This document shows, one piece after another, positions 25,966-34,610 of a stretch of 64,000 nucleotides of DNA. The notes below the pieces were generated by a model that was given only the letters and a program-made list of their open reading frames with translations, was not told the DNA's origin and ran no database searches. The position numbers and the translations under genes are program-made. Source of the DNA: Pseudogemmobacter sp044142105 (GTDB taxonomy: Bacteria > Pseudomonadota > Alphaproteobacteria > Rhodobacterales > Rhodobacteraceae); assembly GCF_044142105.1 (NCBI RefSeq), contig NZ_JBGTYM010000001.1:620001-684000 (forward strand), given 5' to 3'. Within the stretch, counting starts at the first letter, position 1. Every line of letters starts with the position of its first letter.

Positions 25966-27191
25966 GCGCGTTTCTTCAACTTTGGCGTCAAGATCAGCGC
26001 CAAAGCGAAAAACACTGTCACGCCGATGACCAGCGGCAATGGCGTGCCATCGAAGGCCTGTCCCACCGGCACGGTGATCACGATCGACAGCACCGTCGCC
26101 ACCGAGGCGATGATCGACGAGGCAAAGCCCGCGATATGGCCCAGAGGTTCCATCGCGATGGCGTTCAGGTTGCCCATGGTCAGGCTCATGGTCGAGAAGA
26201 CCGAAACCTGCCAGATCAGGTAGGAGACGAAGAGGAAGGTCCAACCTGCCGGGTTCATGACAAGAACCACCAGAAAGACAAGGGTCAAGAGCAGCTCGAC
26301 CGCCAAAGCGGTCTGGATCATCCGCAACATGCCAACCTTGACCACAAGCTTGGCATTCAAGAACGAGGCGAAGCCGGACAGAAGCGCGATGCCGCCAAAC
26401 CAGTAGGGAAAATAGCTGCCCTGGTCGAAGAATTTGTCGAAAATCCCCTGGATCGACGAAATGGTCGAGAAGATCACTGCAGTCAGCAGCGCCTGGACGA
26501 GGATAGAGTAAAGCGCGATCGGCGTGTTCAGCATGACCTTGCCAGCGACGACGAGGCCCGCGAAGGACAGGGGCTTGCGATCCTCGGGATGGATGGTCTC
26601 GGGCTGGCGCAAGCCAAGCCAGACCATGGTGACCAGCGAGAAGACCACATACATCAGGAAGATGTCATGCCAGGAGGCGACATAGATCACCGCTTGGCCC
26701 AGCATCGGCGCCAGTGCCGGCACCAGCATGAACACCATCATCGCATAGGACATGATGCTCGCCATCTGCCTTCCACTGTAAAGATCGCGGACCATCGCCA
26801 GTGAAACGGTGCGGGGCGCGGCGGCGCCGATGCCCTGAAAGAAGCGCGCCAGAAGCAGCATGTCCAGCGTTCCCGCAAAATAGCAGGCGACAGCCGAGGC
26901 GCAGTAGATTGCGGCGCCGACCATGATCACCGGCTTGCGGCCGAAGGCATCCGACAGCGGCCCGGTCACCAGCGTACCGAGCCCCATGCCAAGGATGAAC
27001 GTCGCGATGATCAACTGCGCCCGGTTCGGCGCGTCAGGGGTCAGCGTCGCCTCAATCTGGGGCAGGGCGGGCAGCATCGCGTCGAGCGAGATCGCGATGG
27101 TGGCAAAGAGCATCGCGACCAGCGCGATGAATTCGCCACGCGACAAAGGCGGCTTGGCCGCAGGATAAAGCATGTCGGCAGGGGCGGTCAT
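25962..27191 (-). CDS. Bcr/CflA-type MFS multidrug exporter
   Basis: A 409-residue major facilitator with about 12 membrane helices. The early signature DAMLPALPQIEATL, the motif A loop GPLSDAFGRKPVIMVG and ARFFQGIGAAAPRTVSLAMVRD are typical of the Bcr/CflA drug-efflux branch (12-TM DHA1). Substrates cannot be told. ATG 27191 overlaps the stop of the upstream dsbA-like gene (ATGA), so both are in one operon. The 3' end overlaps mfd tail to tail. Confidence 0.92.
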   Translation of the reverse strand: MTAPADMLYPAAKPPLSRGEFIALVAMLFATIAISLDAMLPALPQIEATLTPDAPNRAQLIIATFILGMGLGTLVTGPLSDAFGRKPVIMVGAAIYCASAVACYFAGTLDMLLLARFFQGIGAAAPRTVSLAMVRDLYSGRQMASIMSYAMMVFMLVPALAPMLGQAVIYVASWHDIFLMYVVFSLVTMVWLGLRQPETIHPEDRKPLSFAGLVVAGKVMLNTPIALYSILVQALLTAVIFSTISSIQGIFDKFFDQGSYFPYWFGGIALLSGFASFLNAKLVVKVGMLRMIQTALAVELLLTLVFLVVLVMNPAGWTFLFVSYLIWQVSVFSTMSLTMGNLNAIAMEPLGHIAGFASSIIASVATVLSIVITVPVGQAFDGTPLPLVIGVTVFFALALILTPKLKKRA

Positions 27192-27817
27192 CTTGCAGAA
27201 AGGTCCTTGATCACATCGCCCCACAGCTCGGGCGGCTGCGCCCCGGAGACAACGTACTTTTGGGCGATGAGAAAGGTCGGCACAGCGCTGACGCCCTTGT
27301 GGCGGGCATCCGCATCGCGAGCCTGGATGTCACTGGCATCGGCGTCGCTGGCCAGAAGGCGGGCGGTGGTCTCGCTGTCCATGCCGCATTCGGCGGCGAT
27401 GGCCGACAGGACAGCGCGGTCACCGATATCGCGGCCCTCGGTCCAGTAAGCGCTGAAAAGGGCGGCTACGACCTCGTTCTGACGGCCCTCGACTCCCGCC
27501 CAATGGATGAGGCGATGCGCATTGAGCGTGTTCGGTATCCGGCGCGGCTTGTCGGGGTCCAGCGCGGCGCCTGCCTTGCGCGCGACCTCGCGCAGCCGTT
27601 CATGCACCGCATCGACCTGCGCCTTGCCACCGAACTTGCTTTCCAGATAGGCGCGCTTGTCGACACCTTCAGCCGGCATATCCGGGTTCAACTGGAACGG
27701 ATGCCACTGGATCGCGAAAGGATGGTCGGGGTGGTCCGCCAGGGCGCGGTCAAGGTTCGCCTTGCCCACGAAACACCAGGGGCAGACAGGGTCGGAAAAG
27801 ATATCAAGCCGGATCAT
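27188..27817 (-). CDS. DsbA family (FrnE-like) oxidoreductase
   Basis: A 209-residue thioredoxin-fold protein with the active site CPWC at C12-C15, a helical insert domain, and the cis-proline loop VSAVPTFLI near residue 170. The lack of a signal peptide and the motif IFSDPVCPWCFVGK place it with cytoplasmic FrnE/2-hydroxychromene-2-carboxylate-isomerase-like DsbA proteins. Its role (thiol redox or isomerase) is inferred only at family level. It is translationally coupled to the downstream MFS exporter. Confidence 0.92.
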   Translation of the reverse strand: MIRLDIFSDPVCPWCFVGKANLDRALADHPDHPFAIQWHPFQLNPDMPAEGVDKRAYLESKFGGKAQVDAVHERLREVARKAGAALDPDKPRRIPNTLNAHRLIHWAGVEGRQNEVVAALFSAYWTEGRDIGDRAVLSAIAAECGMDSETTARLLASDADASDIQARDADARHKGVSAVPTFLIAQKYVVSGAQPPELWGDVIKDLSAR

Positions 27818-27832
27818 CGGCCTTGTCGCTTT

Positions 27833-29302
27833 CTATGGATCGGTTCGGGTCTGGTAGAGGGCCGCGAGCGCGCGGCGGTTCACCTTGCCGGTCGGGCCAC
27901 GGGGAATCTCGGGCACATGCAGGAAGGCGCGCGGGCATTTGTAGCGCGCCAGCCGTTCGGCCGCAAAGGCCTGGGCTGTGCTTTCCGGCAGAGTCCCGCC
28001 TGCATAGAAACACGCGATGATGCGGGTTCCGGGCGCGGGCTCGACCTCGGCCACCGCCAGATCGATAACGCCGGGCAGGTCCTGCAAGGCCTGCTCCACC
28101 TCGCGCGGCGAGACGCGGACGCCACCCGGATTCATCATTTCGTCGACGCGGCCATGATAATGGATCGCGCCGGCATGATCCTGATGAACCAGGTCCCCGG
28201 TGGGGAACCAGGCGCCTTGCGGCGCGGGCTGGCCCTCATAGGACAGCATCAGGCCGGGATCGGAGGTGGCAACGGCAAGCTGGCCCGGCTCGCCCGGGGG
28301 CAGGGGCTTCAGATCCGGGCCAAGCACGGCGATGCGACGGCCCGGCTGCGGATACCCGGTCGCTCCATCGGGGGCGGTATGGTCGGGGCAAGACGAGATG
28401 AAGGTGGAAATCTCGCTCATCCCCAGCGCCTCATGCACCTCGGTCCCGGTCCGGGCCCGCCATTCGGCGCGCAGACTGGCGGGCAGGGCCTCTCCGGCCG
28501 ATAGCACATGGCGCAGGCGGGGCAAGGCCGGCAGCTCGCCGCGCAGCAGGCGGCGCAGAAGCGTGGGAACCGTGGCGAATATCGTCGCGTCATGGCGGCG
28601 CAGGACCAGCGGAAGGTGGTCGGTCTGCACCGAGGGCGACGGGATCAGAGCGGTCGCGCCGAGAGTCCAGGGATCCAGCAGACCGGTCCCCATCGTATAG
28701 GTCCAGTTGAACGCGCCCGAATGCAGGAGCCGGTCCTGCACGGTCAGACCTTCCCAGCCCCGATGCATCATAGCGCGCGCCAGAATGGCGCGGTGGGCAT
28801 GGCGCACCGCAAGGGGCGTGCCAGAGGTGCCCGAAGTGAAGACGACATAGCCTTCGCGATGCGCATCGCCCAGATGCCAGTCACAGGGCGCATGCGCTTC
28901 CCAGGCAACCAGATCCGCGGCAAGGTCCGGGCCGGGCGGCAGGGCGATACCGGGCCCCGAGAGGACAACACGGGGCCGTATGGCGCCCGCCATTCGGGTG
29001 ATCTCGGGCACGGTCAACAACGGCGAGGTCGCGACCGGAACCAGCCCCGCCGCCATCGCGCCAAGATAGGCGATGGGATAGGCTGGCGTGTTGCCAAGGC
29101 GCAGCAGCACGCGATCCCCGGGGCGCGCGCCCTGCGCCAGAAGCCAGCCCCCGGCGCCCAGAACGGCGCGGGTCAGGCGGGCATAGCTCCAGCGTTCGGC
29201 GCCCGTCAGGGTCAGAACGGCCAGGGCCACTTTGTCAGGTGTGGCCTGACCGGCGGCCAGGACATGGGCAGCAAGGTTGAAGCGCGTAAGATCCAGAGCC
29301 AT
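27833..29302 (-). CDS. AMP-forming acyl/aryl-CoA ligase (ANL superfamily, benzoate-CoA-ligase-like)
   Basis: A 489-residue adenylate-forming enzyme that would activate a carboxylic acid as acyl-AMP and pass it to CoA. It shows the A3 phosphate loop YVVFTSGTSGTPLAV, the A7/A8 region FPTGDLVHQDHAGAIHYHGR followed by GGVRVSPREVE, and the catalytic A10 lysine in GPTGKVNRR. It most resembles the benzoate-CoA ligase / BclA branch, but the substrate is not evident. The start is set at MALDLTRFNL (29302). The next gene downstream is the dsbA-like gene, 15 bases away. Confidence 0.9.
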   Translation of the reverse strand: MALDLTRFNLAAHVLAAGQATPDKVALAVLTLTGAERWSYARLTRAVLGAGGWLLAQGARPGDRVLLRLGNTPAYPIAYLGAMAAGLVPVATSPLLTVPEITRMAGAIRPRVVLSGPGIALPPGPDLAADLVAWEAHAPCDWHLGDAHREGYVVFTSGTSGTPLAVRHAHRAILARAMMHRGWEGLTVQDRLLHSGAFNWTYTMGTGLLDPWTLGATALIPSPSVQTDHLPLVLRRHDATIFATVPTLLRRLLRGELPALPRLRHVLSAGEALPASLRAEWRARTGTEVHEALGMSEISTFISSCPDHTAPDGATGYPQPGRRIAVLGPDLKPLPPGEPGQLAVATSDPGLMLSYEGQPAPQGAWFPTGDLVHQDHAGAIHYHGRVDEMMNPGGVRVSPREVEQALQDLPGVIDLAVAEVEPAPGTRIIACFYAGGTLPESTAQAFAAERLARYKCPRAFLHVPEIPRGPTGKVNRRALAALYQTRTDP

Positions 29303-29419
29303 GCAGCCGGAATAGGCGCGGCCCGCCCATCGCACAAGCGCGCGGCACGACTTGATCTGCCGCATGGTGCAGCCGTGCACCATTGCCTAACATGGGCGCG
29401 ACGCTTGGGGAGGGGCCGG

Positions 29420-30160
29420 ATGCGGATTGCCGTTCTGACCGACATACATGCCAATCGCGAGGCCTTCGAAGCGGTGCTCGCCGATCTGGAAGACCGCGAC
29501 ATCGGGCGGATCGCGATCCTGGGCGATGTGGTCGGCTATGGCCCAGACCCGGTCTGGTGTGTGCAGCGGGTGCAAAGCCTGATGAAGACGGGCGCAGTCT
29601 GCCTGCGCGGCAATCATGACAATGCCGCCGCGGGCGCCGAAGAAAGCATGTCGCAGAACGCCCGCAAAGCAATGGACTGGACGCTCGGGCAACTGGATGC
29701 GGGCGCGAAGGCCTTTCTCGGCCGCCTGCCACTGACGGTGGCAGAGGGCGAGGTTCAGTATGTCCATGCCAGCGCGGATGCGCCCGGAGATTGGAACTAC
29801 ATCCGGAACGATATCAGGGCGGTGCCGTCGTTCCGGGCCAGCACGGCACGAATCCTGCTGTGCGGCCACGTCCATGTGCCGCTCCTGGTGTCCTGCGATC
29901 GCAGCGGACAGGTGCGGGCGCAGAGCTTCCGCAGCGGCCTGCCTGTGCCGCTGATCCGCTCGCGCCGATGGTTGGCGGTGATCGGCGCGGTCGGCCAGCC
30001 GCGCGACGGTCACGCGCAGGCGGGTTATGCGATCCTTGATCTCGACACGGACGAGCTGACCTTCCGCCGCGTTGCCTATGATGTCATGCGCACGGCTGAG
30101 AAGATCCGGGCGGCGGGTCTGCCACCGGATTTGGCGCAACGCCTGATGGCAGGAGAATAG
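29420..30160 (+). CDS. calcineurin-like metallophosphoesterase
   Basis: A 246-residue dimetal phosphoesterase. The metal ligand motifs are in order: DIH (D8, H10), GDVVGYGPDP (D36), GNHDN (N65, H66), VHASAD and GHVHVP. This is the YfcE/PP-like 'metallophosphoesterase family' layout, which includes protein phosphatases, phosphodiesterases and 2',3'-cAMP enzymes. The kinase gene starts 4 bases after its stop, so co-expression with a Ser/Thr kinase is expected and a phosphatase role is a reasonable guess. GGGGAGGGG precedes the ATG at 29420. Confidence 0.9.
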   Translation: MRIAVLTDIHANREAFEAVLADLEDRDIGRIAILGDVVGYGPDPVWCVQRVQSLMKTGAVCLRGNHDNAAAGAEESMSQNARKAMDWTLGQLDAGAKAFLGRLPLTVAEGEVQYVHASADAPGDWNYIRNDIRAVPSFRASTARILLCGHVHVPLLVSCDRSGQVRAQSFRSGLPVPLIRSRRWLAVIGAVGQPRDGHAQAGYAILDLDTDELTFRRVAYDVMRTAEKIRAAGLPPDLAQRLMAGE

Positions 30161-30164
30161 GCCG

Positions 30165-31592
30165 ATGCTGCGACCGCATGAGGGATTGGTGATCGACGGC
30201 TTCACCCTGGGCGCACAGCTTCACAAGGGCGGTTTCGCGACAATCTGGGACGTGACCCATCCCGAGATCGCGATACCCATGGTGATGAAAGTGCCGACGA
30301 TCCTGGATGGCGATGATGGACCGACCATCGTCGGGTTCGAGGTCGAACAGATGATCATGCCGCGCCTGTCCGGGCCGCATGTGCCGCGCGTCATGGGGAT
30401 CGGCGATTTCGATGCGATGCCATATATTGTGGCCGAGCGGATCGATGGCGACTCCTTCCTCAAGACCTTTGCCCGGGCGCCGCTGCCCCTTTCGGACCTG
30501 ATCGAGATCATGGCCCGCATGGTGCAGGCAGTGGCGGATCTGCACCGCCAGCAGGTGATCCATCTAGACCTGAAGCCCGAGAATTTCCTGCAAAGGCCCA
30601 GCGGCGAGATGGTGCTGGTCGATTACGGCCTGTCGCGGCATGAGCTGTTGCCGGACCTTCTGGCCGAGGAATTCCAGATTCCGATGGGGTCCTATCCCTT
30701 CATCGCACCCGAGCAGTATCTGCGCTGCCGCGACGATCCGCGCAGCGATATCTTCGCGCTTGGCGCCATGACCTATGTGCTGGCCACTGGCGCCTATCCC
30801 TTTGGAAAGCCGGAAAAGCTGAGCGGGGTCCGGCGTCGGTTGTGGCGCGATCCGGTGCCGCCGCGCGCGCTGCGGCCGGAGCTGCCGGAATGGCTGCAGG
30901 AGATCATCCTGAAGGCGCTGGAAGTCGATCCCCTGCGGCGCACCCAGACTGCGGCGCAAATGGCCTTCGACCTGGCAAATCCGGGGCAGGTGAAGCTGAC
31001 CGATCGCGCCCGCAAGCTGAAACGCGACAGTCTTCTGACGGTGTTTGATCGCTGGCGCGTGGTGCGGCGGCTGAAGAAATTCACCCTGCCCGAGACCTTG
31101 CGCGAACCGCGCCCCAGCGTTCCGATCATCGTCGTCGCGGTCGACCTTTCCCCCGAGGGCGAAAAGCTTGCCGATCAGCTCCGCGCGCAGGTGCGGCGCA
31201 TGCTGGTGACCGAGCCGGATGCCCGCATCGCCTGCGTGAACGTGATCAAGACCGCGCGGATCGGCATTGACCAGATGACCGATGCTTCCGGGACCCATCT
31301 GCATGTGGCGCGGCTTGTGGCGTTGCGCCATTGGGGCGAGGGCATAGACCTGCCCGAAGAGCGGTTGACCTTCACCGTCCTCGAAGGGTCGGATCCGGGA
31401 CAGGTGATCATCGACCACGCCGCAGCGAACCATGTCGACCATATCGTAATGGGCGCGCGCGGTCATTCGACGACGCGGCGCTATCTGGGCTCGGTCTCGG
31501 CCCAGGTGGTTGCCGAAGCGCATTGCTCGGTCACGGTGATCCGCCGCCCCGAAAGCCGCGGCGAGGAGGAGGCGGGGGCCCGGGTTAGTTGA
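30165..31592 (+). CDS. bifunctional serine/threonine kinase / universal stress protein
   Basis: A 475-residue fusion. Residues ~10-275 are a Hanks-type kinase: glycine loop GAQLHKGGFATIW, ATP lysine K42, αC glutamate, catalytic loop HLDLKPEN (D135, N140), DYG in place of DFG (153-155) and APE (181-183). All catalytic residues are present, so it should be active. Residues ~319-462 are a UspA domain with a glycine motif G430-ARG-...-LGS (442-443) resembling the ATP-binding Usp motif, but one residue shorter than usual. There are no membrane helices. It is paired with the metallophosphoesterase 4 bases upstream. Confidence 0.93.
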   Translation: MLRPHEGLVIDGFTLGAQLHKGGFATIWDVTHPEIAIPMVMKVPTILDGDDGPTIVGFEVEQMIMPRLSGPHVPRVMGIGDFDAMPYIVAERIDGDSFLKTFARAPLPLSDLIEIMARMVQAVADLHRQQVIHLDLKPENFLQRPSGEMVLVDYGLSRHELLPDLLAEEFQIPMGSYPFIAPEQYLRCRDDPRSDIFALGAMTYVLATGAYPFGKPEKLSGVRRRLWRDPVPPRALRPELPEWLQEIILKALEVDPLRRTQTAAQMAFDLANPGQVKLTDRARKLKRDSLLTVFDRWRVVRRLKKFTLPETLREPRPSVPIIVVAVDLSPEGEKLADQLRAQVRRMLVTEPDARIACVNVIKTARIGIDQMTDASGTHLHVARLVALRHWGEGIDLPEERLTFTVLEGSDPGQVIIDHAAANHVDHIVMGARGHSTTRRYLGSVSAQVVAEAHCSVTVIRRPESRGEEEAGARVS

Positions 31593-31704
31593 GCCAGCCC
31601 TGAACCGTGCGCGCGCCACCTGCAACGTCGTCGCCGACACCGGCAACCGTGTTGCAAGCCGAAAGCGCGGCAAACACCGCAAGGAGAACTGCCAGTTTCT
31701 TCAT
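31585..31704 (-). CDS. entericidin A/B-like small lipoprotein
   Basis: A 39-codon gene. The product starts MKKLAVLLAVFAALSAC, a lipoprotein signal with lipobox LSAC, so the mature peptide would be only 23 residues, anchored by C17 (CNTVAGVGDDVAGG and a C-terminal QGWLN). This matches the entericidin family (EcnA/EcnB), small membrane lipoproteins first described as an antidote/toxin pair in enterobacteria. Only one copy is visible. The stop overlaps the 3' end of the convergent kinase gene by 8 bases. AGGCAAG precedes the ATG. Confidence 0.85.
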   Translation of the reverse strand: MKKLAVLLAVFAALSACNTVAGVGDDVAGGARTVQGWLN

Positions 31705-31738
31705 GGTCTTGCCTGTCGTTTCTGCGTCGATCTGGGGG

Positions 31739-33559
31739 TCATTCTTCGTACCACCACAGGGCAGGAAGATAGGACACGGCCCAGTCGCCGTAAAGCGGCA
31801 CGTAATCGGGGTGTTTCAATTCCCGCCGATGCAGGATGAGATTGCGGTCGGCATACCAGAAAGGCACGACATAGCGCCCCGCCGTCAGCACCCGGTCCAG
31901 CGCCTGCACCGCCGCCGTCACATCCGCCGGATCGCGGGCAGCCAGCATGGCGGCGATCATCGCATCCACCGCCGGATCCTTGACGCCCATCCAGTTGCGC
32001 GACCCTTCGGTGTCAGCAGCCGCGGCACCCCAGTAGAGGGATTGCTCGTTGCCGGGCGACAGCGACAGGGTGCGCAGCATATAGGTCATCTCGAAGTCGA
32101 AAGCATCGGTCCGGGCCTTCATCTGCGCGGAATCAAGCATCTCGACCTTGGCGTCGATGCCCAGCGACTTCAGCGCCTCGACATAGATCGCCGATATGGC
32201 GGCGACCTCGTCCTGGCCGACGGTCAGAAGGATGGTGAATTTGAACGGCTCGCCCGCGCCATTGCGCAACACGCCGTCAGCGCCGACCACCCAGCCCGCC
32301 TCTTCCAGAAGCTTCAGCGCCGCTCGCAACCCCTTGCGGTTCGCGGTGCCCTTGTCGCCTTCGGGAAGGCTATATCCTTCCAGCGTGCCGGGGATCAGCT
32401 TGTCGGCGAAGGGTGCAAGCAGCGCGGCCGCTTTGCCCTCCGCCGGCTGGCCGGGGATCATGGCAAAGGGGCTGTTGGCGAAATAGGACGTGATGCGCGG
32501 GGCGGCGCCTCCGGTGATCGTCTGGTTGATATAGGGAAAATTGAAGGCCTGGATCATCGCCTCACGCACGCGCCAATCAGCGAAGATCGGTTTGCGCGTG
32601 TTCATCACCAGACCAATGATGCCCGAGGGGCGCTTATGCGGCACCTCGAGCTTGATCATGTCGCCCTTCTGGACGGCCGGAAAGTCGTAGCGGCTGGCCC
32701 ATCTGGCCAGGTTATCCTCGCGATAGGCGGTGATCTCGCCCGCGCGGACCGCCTCGAAGATTGCGACAGTATTGGCAAAATAATCGTAGCGGATCGTGTC
32801 GAAGTTCCACTGGCCGATATTCACCGGCAGATCCTTGCCCCACCAGTCGGCATTGCGGCGGAAGGTGATCGAGGCGCCGGGATCGACCTTGTCGACAACA
32901 TAGGGTCCCGAGCCGGTCAGCACGTCAAGCGACGAGGCCTCAAAATCGCGACCGTCGAAATCGGCCTTTTTCAGCACCGGGCGAAGCCCGAGAATGAGCG
33001 GCAGTTCGCGGTCTTCGGTGTTGAAGGTGAAACGGACAGAGCGCGGTCCGGTGGCTTCGGCCTTTGCAACCTTCTTCCAGGCCGAGAGGTAGCGCGGGTT
33101 GCCGATCGTGCCCAGCGTCTCGAAGGACCAGAGTACATCCTCGACCGTGACCGGGGAACCATCCGAGAATCGCGCGCCTTCACGGAGGGTAAACTCCACG
33201 TAGGTTCGGGCATCGTCGGTCTCGACCGATTCGGCCAGCAGACCGTAGAGCGAGAAGGGCTCGTCATAGCTGCGGGCCATTAGCGTTTCGAAGGTCAGGG
33301 CCGAGACGCCTTCGGCGGGCGTGCCGTTTGTGATGAAGGGATTGAGCGAGTCAAACGAGCCCGACATCGAGAAGATGACGCCGCCGCCTTTGGGCGCATC
33401 AGGATTGGCCTGGGGCAGGGACACAAAATCCGGGGGGAGGATCGGGTCGCCATACATAGCTATGCCGTAGGAGGGTTCGCTGGCGGCAGGCTGACCGGCG
33501 ACGGTCAGGGCCATGGCGGCCAATATGGCGTTCAGCCCCGCGAAAAAGTTGCGCAACAT
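31739..33559 (-). CDS. extracellular solute-binding protein of a peptide ABC transporter (YejA-like)
   Basis: A 606-residue periplasmic binding protein of the SBP_bac_5 family. It has a signal peptide (residues ~1-26, ending LTVAGQPAAS), then the YejA-like start YGIAMYGDPILPPDFVSLPQANPDAP, consistent with oligopeptide or microcin C-type peptide uptake. No permease or ATPase genes are adjacent, so it either uses components encoded elsewhere or stands alone. AGGAG lies 12 bases before the ATG at 33559. An in-frame start 23 codons further up lacks a signal-like sequence. Confidence 0.92.
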   Translation of the reverse strand: MLRNFFAGLNAILAAMALTVAGQPAASEPSYGIAMYGDPILPPDFVSLPQANPDAPKGGGVIFSMSGSFDSLNPFITNGTPAEGVSALTFETLMARSYDEPFSLYGLLAESVETDDARTYVEFTLREGARFSDGSPVTVEDVLWSFETLGTIGNPRYLSAWKKVAKAEATGPRSVRFTFNTEDRELPLILGLRPVLKKADFDGRDFEASSLDVLTGSGPYVVDKVDPGASITFRRNADWWGKDLPVNIGQWNFDTIRYDYFANTVAIFEAVRAGEITAYREDNLARWASRYDFPAVQKGDMIKLEVPHKRPSGIIGLVMNTRKPIFADWRVREAMIQAFNFPYINQTITGGAAPRITSYFANSPFAMIPGQPAEGKAAALLAPFADKLIPGTLEGYSLPEGDKGTANRKGLRAALKLLEEAGWVVGADGVLRNGAGEPFKFTILLTVGQDEVAAISAIYVEALKSLGIDAKVEMLDSAQMKARTDAFDFEMTYMLRTLSLSPGNEQSLYWGAAAADTEGSRNWMGVKDPAVDAMIAAMLAARDPADVTAAVQALDRVLTAGRYVVPFWYADRNLILHRRELKHPDYVPLYGDWAVSYLPALWWYEE

Positions 33560-33637
33560 TTTGGAAACGATCTCCTGTCGGCCTGTCCTTGCAGGGGCCA
33601 GCCTATGCGCGGCATCCAGCCATTTCAAACTTTTAGC

Positions 33638-33666
33638 TTGGCCATCGGCGGAGAGCGGATTATATA
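33638..33666 (+). promoter_or_regulatory. promoter of the orphan short transcript
   Basis: TTGGCC (33638-33643) and TATATA (33661-33666) are spaced by 17 bases in an A/T-rich island. Transcription would start near 33673. It is the only promoter-like pair I see in this gap, and it faces a strong terminator 55-80 bases downstream with no gene between. Confidence 0.5.
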
Positions 33667-33672
33667 GAACTT

Positions 33673-33748
33673 ACTGCTCGATAGGTTTCTTGCCTGTATG
33701 AAACCTGCCTCAACGACTTAACGCCGGCTTCGTGCCGGCGTTTTTTTT
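33673..33748 (+). ncRNA. candidate small RNA or terminated leader upstream of bdhA
   Basis: A predicted transcript of about 75 nucleotides has a 5' hairpin with a perfect 7-base-pair stem (AGGTTTC 33683-33689 / GAAACCT 33700-33706), a single-stranded linker (33707-33720) and an intrinsic terminator. No open frame is present. CTGCCTC (33705-33711) is perfectly complementary to GAGGCAG (33828-33834) in the bdhA ribosome binding site. It could therefore be a trans-acting small RNA (Hfq is encoded in the window) or a cis leader that both attenuates and masks bdhA. This is inferred from sequence only, and I know of no named family that fits. Confidence 0.5.
33721..33748 (+). terminator. intrinsic terminator with eight-base U-tract
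   Basis: A perfect 8-base-pair stem (ACGCCGGC / GCCGGCGT) around a TTCGT loop is followed by eight Ts. It is the strongest intrinsic terminator in the window. It lies on the forward strand, yet the nearest upstream gene runs the other way, so it must serve a transcript starting within the 33.56-33.72 kb gap. Confidence 0.85.
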
Positions 33749-33836
33749 GGCGCCGCTCGAACGCTGCCGCGGAAGTGACGTGCCTTTTGCAGTTGCGGCG
33801 TATAGCCTGCCGCCATTGCAGCATCAGGAGGCAGTC

Positions 33837-34610
33837 ATGGATCTGAAGGGCAAGCGGGCGATCATCACCGGGTCGAATTCGGGAATCGGGCTGGGAGTGG
33901 CGGAAGAGCTGGCCCGGGCCGGCGCCGAGATCGTATTGAACTCCTTCACCGACCGCGAAGAAGATCATGCGCTGGCTGCGAAGATCGCCAAGGAGCATGG
34001 CGTGACGGCCAGCTACATCAAGGCCGACATGTCCAAGGGCGAGGAATGCCGTGCGTTAGTGGAACAGGCCGGGGGCTGCGACATCCTGGTGAACAATGCG
34101 GGCATCCAGTTCGTGAAGCCGGTCGATGAATTCCCGGTCGAGAAATGGGATGCCATCCTGGCCATAAACCTGTCCTCCGCCTTTCACACCACCGCCGCCG
34201 CCCTGCCGGGCATGAAGGCCAAGGGCTGGGGCCGCATCGTCAACATCGCCTCTGCGCATGGCCTGACCGCCAGCCCGTACAAATCGGCCTATGTCGCAGC
34301 CAAGCATGGCGTGGTCGGCCTGTCCAAGACCGTGGCGCTGGAAGTGGCGGGGCAGGGCATCACCTGCAACGCGGTCTGCCCGGGCTATGTGCTTACCCCA
34401 TTGGTCGAGGCGCAGATCCCCGACCAGATGAAAGTGCACAACATGGACCGCGAGACGGTGATCCGCGAGGTCATGCTGGACCGCCAGCCCTCGCGCCAAT
34501 TCGCGACGACCGAGCAATTGGGCGGCACGGTGGTCTGGCTCTGCTCGAAATATGCCGATCAGGTGACCGGCACCACGATCTCGGTCGATGGCGGCTGGAC
34601 GGCAATGTGA
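33837..34610 (+). CDS. bdhA: 3-hydroxybutyrate dehydrogenase (SDR family)
   Basis: An NAD-dependent short-chain dehydrogenase, 257 residues, that oxidises D-3-hydroxybutyrate to acetoacetate in polyhydroxybutyrate turnover. It shows TGSNSGIG (11-18), NNAG (86-89) and the catalytic S139, Y152, K156 set. LNSF after the second strand and the C-terminal SVDGGWTAM are typical of bacterial HBDH. AGGAGGCAGTC before the ATG is a strong ribosome binding site, complementary to the linker of the short transcript upstream. The stop overlaps the patatin start (TGATG). Confidence 0.93.
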   Translation: MDLKGKRAIITGSNSGIGLGVAEELARAGAEIVLNSFTDREEDHALAAKIAKEHGVTASYIKADMSKGEECRALVEQAGGCDILVNNAGIQFVKPVDEFPVEKWDAILAINLSSAFHTTAAALPGMKAKGWGRIVNIASAHGLTASPYKSAYVAAKHGVVGLSKTVALEVAGQGITCNAVCPGYVLTPLVEAQIPDQMKVHNMDRETVIREVMLDRQPSRQFATTEQLGGTVVWLCSKYADQVTGTTISVDGGWTAM

